Source: an uncultured Rhodanobacteraceae bacterium (GTDB lineage Bacteria > Pseudomonadota > Gammaproteobacteria > Xanthomonadales > Rhodanobacteraceae). Taken from it: 10,113 nt of DNA. Numbering within the stretch: position 1 is the stretch's first letter; every line of letters begins with the position of its first letter. Positions 6,756 through 10,113 of this stretch are shown piece by piece. Below the pieces are notes generated by a model. It did no database searches, was not told the DNA's origin, and worked only from the letters and a program-made list of their open reading frames with translations. The translations under genes and the position numbers were made by a program. The stretch is from assembly GCA_913053815.1 (NCBI GenBank), contig CAJXGK010000047.1, positions 1-10,113 on the forward strand, given 5' to 3'.

Positions 6756-6761
6756 ACCTCC
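6756..6761 (-). promoter_or_regulatory. Ribosome binding site of the PAP2 gene
   Basis: GGAGGT on the minus strand, five bases before the ATG at 6750, fixes the start codon. Confidence 0.8.
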
Positions 6762-6936
6762 GGTACTTGCCCCCATGATCCCGGCACGATTCCGGAAAGC
6801 ACGGCCCATACCCGCCCTCACATCCAAGGTTCCACGGCCTATGACCTCAAGGACGGATTGCCGACCTGTCCACACCCGTCCATGCCAAGGACGCCAATCA
6901 GCCATCCGTTGACAGCCCTCACCACGATTGCCTGAC

Positions 6937-7911
6937 TCAATAACGGGGCGCACAGTGCCAACGCCAAGCCGTTTCGATAATCCCCTCGATATCAGCATAG
7001 AACGGCTTCCAGCCAAGTATTTCACGAGCATGACGACTTGCCGCCACTAGGACGGCTGGATCGCCATCACGCCTCGCGGCTACCGTATAACGCACCTTCT
7101 GTCCACTCACCCGTTCGCCTGCAGCAATCACCTCACGTACGCTGAATCCGGTGCCATTACCGAGATTGAAGCGGTGCATACCGGGCTTGCGCTGCATTAG
7201 CTGCAGTGCCGCCAGATGGGCCTCGGCCAGATCATCCACATGCACATAATCGCGTATACAAGTGCCATCGCCCGTTGGGTAGTCGTCACCGAAAATCTGC
7301 AAGGGCTCACCTTGCTCTCGTGCGGCACGCAGCATATTGGGGATAAGGTGCGTCTCTGGCCGATGTGACTCTCCCAAGCGCCCCTGCGGATCCGCCCCCG
7401 CCGCATTAAAATAGCGTAGTGCCACCGCGCGCAGACCGAATGCCCTTACTGCATCCTCAATCATCTGCTCACACATCCACTTGCTCGCGCCATACGGATT
7501 GATCGGTGCTAGCGGGTGACCCTCGTCAATGCACTCGCTCAGTGGCTGTCCGAATATCGCCGCCGAAGACGAAAATACTATGTGTTCCACTCCGGCCGCC
7601 CGCATCGCTTCGAGCAAAGTCAACGTTCCCCCCACATTGTTACGGTAATAGGCCAAGGGCTGAAGCATCGACTCGCCAACCAACGAACGCGCACAAAAAT
7701 GCATCACCGCGTCATAGTGGTCACCCCGCAACACCGCATCCAGTGCCGATCGATCAAGTACATCCCCCACCACCAAGCGCCCCCAGCGCACCGCCTCCTC
7801 ATGACCGCTGGAAAGATTGTCGAACACCGTCACCGCATGACCGTTCTCAGCTAGGCACCTCACCATGTGCGCACCGATATAACCCGCTCCCCCCGCTACC
7901 AGAACCCGCAT
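6937..7911 (-). CDS. galE: UDP-glucose 4-epimerase
   Basis: GalE interconverts UDP-glucose and UDP-galactose in the cytoplasm, feeding galactose into lipopolysaccharide, capsule or other glycans. The 324-residue protein has the extended short-chain dehydrogenase layout: NAD-binding GGAGYIG (7-13), FDNLSSG (30-36), the SSSAAIFG segment with the catalytic serine (114-121), the catalytic pair Y140-x3-K144 in NPYGASK, YFNAAGA (167-173) and the C-terminal RDYVHVDDLAEAH that is strongly GalE-like. Length is slightly under the usual 330-340. It starts at 7911 with GGAGGT six bases ahead. The PAP2 gene follows on the same strand. Upstream promoter elements are weak: TAGAAT at about 7958-7963 could be a -10 box, with its -35 position next to the 8-bp tandem repeat. 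Confidence 0.95.
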   Translation of the reverse strand: MRVLVAGGAGYIGAHMVRCLAENGHAVTVFDNLSSGHEEAVRWGRLVVGDVLDRSALDAVLRGDHYDAVMHFCARSLVGESMLQPLAYYRNNVGGTLTLLEAMRAAGVEHIVFSSSAAIFGQPLSECIDEGHPLAPINPYGASKWMCEQMIEDAVRAFGLRAVALRYFNAAGADPQGRLGESHRPETHLIPNMLRAAREQGEPLQIFGDDYPTGDGTCIRDYVHVDDLAEAHLAALQLMQRKPGMHRFNLGNGTGFSVREVIAAGERVSGQKVRYTVAARRDGDPAVLVAASRHAREILGWKPFYADIEGIIETAWRWHCAPRY

Positions 7912-7917
7912 GTCTGC

Positions 7918-7923
7918 ACCTCC
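7918..7923 (-). promoter_or_regulatory. Ribosome binding site of galE
   Basis: GGAGGT on the minus strand, six bases before the ATG at 7911. Confidence 0.8.
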
Positions 7924-7980
7924 ATGAATACATTATCCACACCTCACAAGATCCAGGTATTCTAACAGTCTGTCTGACTA

Positions 7981-8018
7981 CGAACCGACGAACCGACGAA
8001 CCGACGAACCGACGAACC
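7981..8018. repeat. 8-bp tandem repeat upstream of galE
   Basis: Four exact units of CGAACCGA plus a fifth partial unit (CGAACC) run head to tail, about 70 bp before the galE start codon. Such short perfect arrays change copy number by strand slippage. The array is outside any supported gene, so any effect would be on promoter spacing or transcript leader. Confidence 0.85.
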
Positions 8019-8050
8019 CCAGCAAGCGTAGCCTAGTTGGAGCGCGCGCG

Positions 8051-8115
8051 TAATCCGGGCTGAAACGATACCGTAAGGGTATTGTCCCGGACTCCACTTC
8101 GTTGCATCCGGGCTA
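8051..8115. repeat. GC-rich inverted-repeat cluster
   Basis: CCCGGA (8086-8091) and TCCGGG (8107-8112) form perfect arms around the common intergenic motif ending GGGCTAC. A second small stem, ATACC/GGTAT, lies at about 8068-8082, and another AATCCGGGCT at 8052-8061. The arrangement resembles intergenic repeat families scattered in proteobacteria. Confidence 0.45.
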
Positions 8116-8165
8116 CGAAAGGCCATAGGGGATCACAACAGGGACAAGCATGCCATGACCTCCCT

Positions 8166-8310
8166 TGTCATTCCCGTGTAGGCGAGAATACAGTGAAAAA
8201 GGCTATGGCCACGCAGTGGCCATTCGTGATTTCTTAATCACCTCGGAGTCGGCATAGCATCTCGCAATAACGACCTCACCCTGGATCCCGGGTCTGCGCC
8301 CGGGATGACA
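8166..8310. repeat. REP-like doublet in opposite orientation
   Basis: A copy beginning TGTCATTCCCG (8166-8193, ending ACAG) is answered by an inverted copy starting CTGGATCCCGGG and ending GGGATGACA (8281-8310). The two face each other across about 87 bp, as in REPIN or BIME pairs. Each half holds its own palindrome (CCCGGG...CCCGGG in the right copy). No gene is supported between them. Confidence 0.6.
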
Positions 8311-8593
8311 TTTTTTTGTACCCCCGCAGCATTTTGCTAACACGACGTTGCGGTGTCGCTCCTCTGCGGACGCTTACGAATAACGACATGTCTGTCATTC
8401 CGGGCGCCGCACAACAGAACCCGAAACCCGGCATCATTCGCTGCGGTTCGGAAAGTATTTTCTATGCGCAGCAACCCTGGCATGATCTCCACCCACAACG
8501 GGGTTATGCTATTCAAGGGGTTCGCTTAGCTATACTGAAACATCAATTTCCAAACACCGGTTGGCCTGAAGAGTCTGGCATGAAGTTTTCACC
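8311..8593. other. Repeat-rich spacer before the MNT/HEPN pair
   Basis: No gene is supported in this stretch. TATACT at 8531-8536 is a good -10 candidate for the nucleotidyltransferase gene, but no convincing -35 lies 16-18 bases ahead. A five-codon frame (ATG at about 8579, ending TGA at 8597) overlaps the nucleotidyltransferase start and is probably accidental. Confidence 0.35.
8393..8437. repeat. Further partial REP-like copy
   Basis: TGTCATTCCGGGCGCCG (8393-8409) begins like the other copies and then diverges, with a CCGAAACCCGG segment following. Confidence 0.4.
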
Positions 8594-8911
8594 ATGAGAC
8601 TGAAACAGAAAGAGCGGGATGCCATTGCCCAAGCTGCTCATGAGGTGTTTGCGTAAGGTGCCACGGTATTCCTGTTCGGTTCCCGCGTGGACGACGCCAA
8701 GCGTGGAGGCGATATCGACATTCTCATCGAAACCCCTCATCCCTTGACCCCGGCCGAATTGGTCGAACGCCGGACCCGCTACGTCGCCCGTCTTTACCGT
8801 GCGCTTGAGGAACAGCGTATCGACGTTCTCATCACGACACATGGTGAACTGGACCCAAGGACGGAAGTGGCGAAGGCAAGACGTACCGGCATTCTGCCCA
8901 CCCGAACATGA
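8594..8911 (+). pseudogene. MntA-like minimal nucleotidyltransferase (antitoxin), interrupted by TAA at codon 21
   Basis: Read through one stop, the frame gives a 105-codon minimal nucleotidyltransferase (MNT). It has an N-terminal helix MRLKQKERDAIAQAAHEVFA, then the catalytic GS motif (29-30) in FLFGSRVDDAKRGGDID, metal-binding Asp40 and Asp42, and the third Asp77 in QRIDVLI. In MntA-HepT (type VII) systems the MNT protein adds AMP to the HEPN toxin and silences it. The frame is broken by TAA at 8654-8656, exactly where relatives have one residue between the helix and the first strand; everything else is intact. A GTG at 8687 could restart translation but would lose the GS motif. The 3' end overlaps the HEPN start as ATGA. 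It is a recent nonsense mutant, a sequencing error, or (least likely) read through. Confidence 0.8.
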
Positions 8912-9393
8912 TGAACGCCACAGACCAGCTCGCTGCTGTGCTTTGGGAGGCCGACCGTCACATAGAAACACTCGCGGACGCCTTGGTGGAATGGGACAAA
9001 ATCCCGGTCACCGACATGCCAACGGTTGAGGCCGATCGCGGTCATGTCCGGCTAACGGATCAATTGCTCTTTCGCTTCATTAAGTTGCAGGATGCGCTAG
9101 GCGAGCGCCTGGTACCAGTCACGCTCACCGGGCTGGCCGAGCCGTTCGAAGACCGACCCTTGCTGGATCGTCTCAATCGGCTGGAAAAACTGGGTTTTCT
9201 TGACGTGGACAACTGGCTGGCCTGGCGCGAAGTCCGCAACAGGCTGGAACACGAATATCCGGATCGGCCCGAACTGCGTTTTGCCGCACTGCTGGCCGCC
9301 ATCGAGGCTGCGCGTGGCGTAGCAGCCCTTTACCGGCAATGGCGCCAACGCCTGGAGACATCCGGTCTGCTCAACCCCGGGAGACCGCAATGA
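8908..9393 (+). CDS. HEPN-domain protein, HepT-like toxin partner of the MNT protein
   Basis: The 161-residue, mostly helical protein carries REVRNRLEHEYPD, in which Arg110-x4-His115 is the HEPN ribonuclease motif and Tyr117 completes RX4HXY. In characterised HepT toxins the equivalent tyrosine is the residue modified by MntA. Its position directly after the MNT gene, with ATGA overlap, fits the two-gene type VII arrangement. It is somewhat longer than typical HepT (about 130-145), with an N-terminal half (1-60) that is acidic and helical. The start could be either of two adjacent ATGs (8908 or 8911). Nothing in the frame looks decayed, so the putative toxin appears more intact than its antitoxin. 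RNase activity is inferred from family. Confidence 0.8.
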   Translation: MMNATDQLAAVLWEADRHIETLADALVEWDKIPVTDMPTVEADRGHVRLTDQLLFRFIKLQDALGERLVPVTLTGLAEPFEDRPLLDRLNRLEKLGFLDVDNWLAWREVRNRLEHEYPDRPELRFAALLAAIEAARGVAALYRQWRQRLETSGLLNPGRPQ

Positions 9394-9709
9394 TCCCGGA
9401 TCCGAGCACCCTGCGAGGTTACCAGCTGAGTGCACCGATCCAATTTGATGCTGCTGGGCCCTTGGCTCGCCCTGCGCTGGCTGTTCCAGGAGATCGCGTC
9501 GGCGGTCGGATTGCCAACCACGTGAGCGGTCCGAAAGGCCGAAGCGATCCCGGATTGCGGCGCTCGGATGGCGCCGGGCGCCCCGGGTAGCCGGACTGTC
9601 GGGATCCGCGCGAATTCAGTACCATTTGCAACTTTGGTGGTTCCCGCCGCGGCCCGGCTCCGCCAACTCGCAGCATCTCCGTGCTCCATCGGATAGGATT
9701 GAAGACCCC
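9390..9709 (+). other. GC-rich spacer with a doubtful coupled ORF and a long hairpin
   Basis: An ATG at 9390 overlaps the HEPN stop (ATGA) and opens a 66-codon frame ending at 9590, but its composition (many Pro, Gly, Arg, no recognisable motif) looks non-coding and I do not annotate it as a gene. GATCCCG (9546-9552) and CGGGATC (9600-9606) are perfect inverted arms around a very GC-rich centre containing GGCGCC twice; GATCCCGGAT also recurs at 9393-9402 as a direct repeat. No T-run follows. The segment may be decayed coding DNA or a structured leader for the permease gene. Confidence 0.35.
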
Positions 9710-10113
9710 ATGCCCACAACAGTAATCCCTGTGTCCAACCCGCTCGCGGTGCTCCGCGGGTGGTGGGAATACCGCGACCTTCTGTACAACTTGGTTAGCA
9801 AGGATATCAAGGTCCGATACCAGGGGGCCGCCTTGGGTTTCGCATGGTCGTTGATGAATCCACTCGTAGTCACGGCGATGTACCTGTTCATCTTCACCTA
9901 CGTGATGCCCTCGAACCAGCCGCATTTTGCGCTTTACTTGGTTACCGGAATCGTCCATTGGACCCTGTTCTCGAACTTGGTGATGCAGGCCCCGGAACTG
10001 CTCACGGCAAACGCCGGTTTGCTTCAGAAGATCCGTTTTCCACGGCTGCTTGTCCCGGCTTCTAATCTGCTGCTCAATCTGGTTCTGTGGGCGATGGCGC
10101 TGGTCGTCTTTTT
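9710..10113 (+). CDS. Polysaccharide ABC-2 type permease (Wzm/TagG type), 3' end outside the window
   Basis: The first 134 residues are present and the frame stays open to the window edge. The N-terminal cytoplasmic part WWEYRDLLYNLVSKDIKVRYQGAALGFAWSLMNPL (about 18-52) is a hallmark of ABC-2 permeases that export O-antigen, capsule or teichoic-acid-type polymers: an amphipathic interface helix, then the KVRYxxxxLGxxWSxxxP motif leading into the first membrane helix (about 50-67). Further helices follow at about 74-95 and 115-134, with LLQKIRFPRLLVPAS (104-118) typical of the loop between them. The expected partner ATPase (Wzt-like) would lie downstream. The ATG at 9710 is the natural start by alignment with the family; its ribosome site is weak. 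Substrate cannot be told from this part. Confidence 0.9.
   Translation, partial: MPTTVIPVSNPLAVLRGWWEYRDLLYNLVSKDIKVRYQGAALGFAWSLMNPLVVTAMYLFIFTYVMPSNQPHFALYLVTGIVHWTLFSNLVMQAPELLTANAGLLQKIRFPRLLVPASNLLLNLVLWAMALVVF

Noticed and set aside
6747..7031. Minus-strand 94-codon frame between galE and PAP2
   Set aside because: It overlaps the end of galE in another frame, lacks a ribosome site and shows no similarity to a known family.
7981..8018. Possible CRISPR-like array
   Set aside because: Units are contiguous 8-mers without spacers, so this is a simple tandem repeat.
7506..8036. Plus-strand 176-codon open frame running into the 8-bp repeat
   Set aside because: It is antisense to galE, extremely Pro/His-rich, and the repeat-encoded tail is an artefact of the array, not a protein repeat domain.
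9390..9590. 66-codon frame coupled to the HEPN stop by ATGA as a third gene of the toxin-antitoxin operon
   Set aside because: Composition is Pro/Gly/Arg-rich with no domain or secondary-structure pattern; the overlap alone is weak evidence because ATGA arises easily by chance.
1..10113. tRNA, rRNA or riboswitch genes
   Set aside because: No cloverleaf-like stretch with a T-loop GGTTCRANYC core in a plausible context, no rRNA signature and no recognised riboswitch core were found on reading both strands.

Overview
The window looks like an accessory stretch of a Gram-negative proteobacterial chromosome. Evidence for an outer membrane is a LolA-like periplasmic protein, a remnant outer-membrane barrel protein, and lipopolysaccharide or capsule-type genes. 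Base composition is moderately high in G+C by eye. Gammaproteobacteria is my best guess from protein style, but no gene fixes a genus.

Region 1 (57-4681, minus strand) is one compact five-gene operon. In transcription order it encodes a TetR-family regulator, a secreted LolA-like protein, two FtsX/MacB-fold permeases and a LolD/MacB-type ATPase. All four junctions are 4-base stop/start overlaps (ATGA or GTGA). A good sigma70-type promoter and an inverted-repeat operator lie just ahead of the TetR gene, so the operon is probably autoregulated. The set resembles a private LolCDE+LolA-like machine for moving a lipid, lipoprotein or amphiphile across the envelope. The cargo is not visible.

Region 2 (about 4682-6108) is a scar zone. 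It holds a decayed outer-membrane barrel gene (minus strand, with an internal stop and a frameshift) joined nearly base-to-base to the last 84 codons of glmS (plus strand), then a degenerate interspersed repeat, then a 160-bp MITE-like element flanked by CTAG.

Region 3 (6109-7911, minus strand) has galE (UDP-glucose 4-epimerase) and a PAP2-family membrane phosphatase, both with strong ribosome binding sites. An 8-bp tandem repeat lies about 70 bp upstream of galE, followed by about 600 bp of repeat-rich DNA without a convincing gene.

Region 4 (8594-9393, plus strand) is an MNT nucleotidyltransferase/HEPN pair of the MntA-HepT (type VII toxin-antitoxin) kind. The nucleotidyltransferase reading frame carries an in-frame TAA at codon 21, while the HEPN partner keeps an intact RX4HXY motif.

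Region 5 (9394-10113) is a GC-rich, structured spacer followed by the start of a polysaccharide ABC-2 permease (Wzm/TagG type) that runs off the window. Together with galE and PAP2 it suggests the edge of a surface-polysaccharide locus. The toxin-antitoxin pair and mobile or repeat debris sit inside it.
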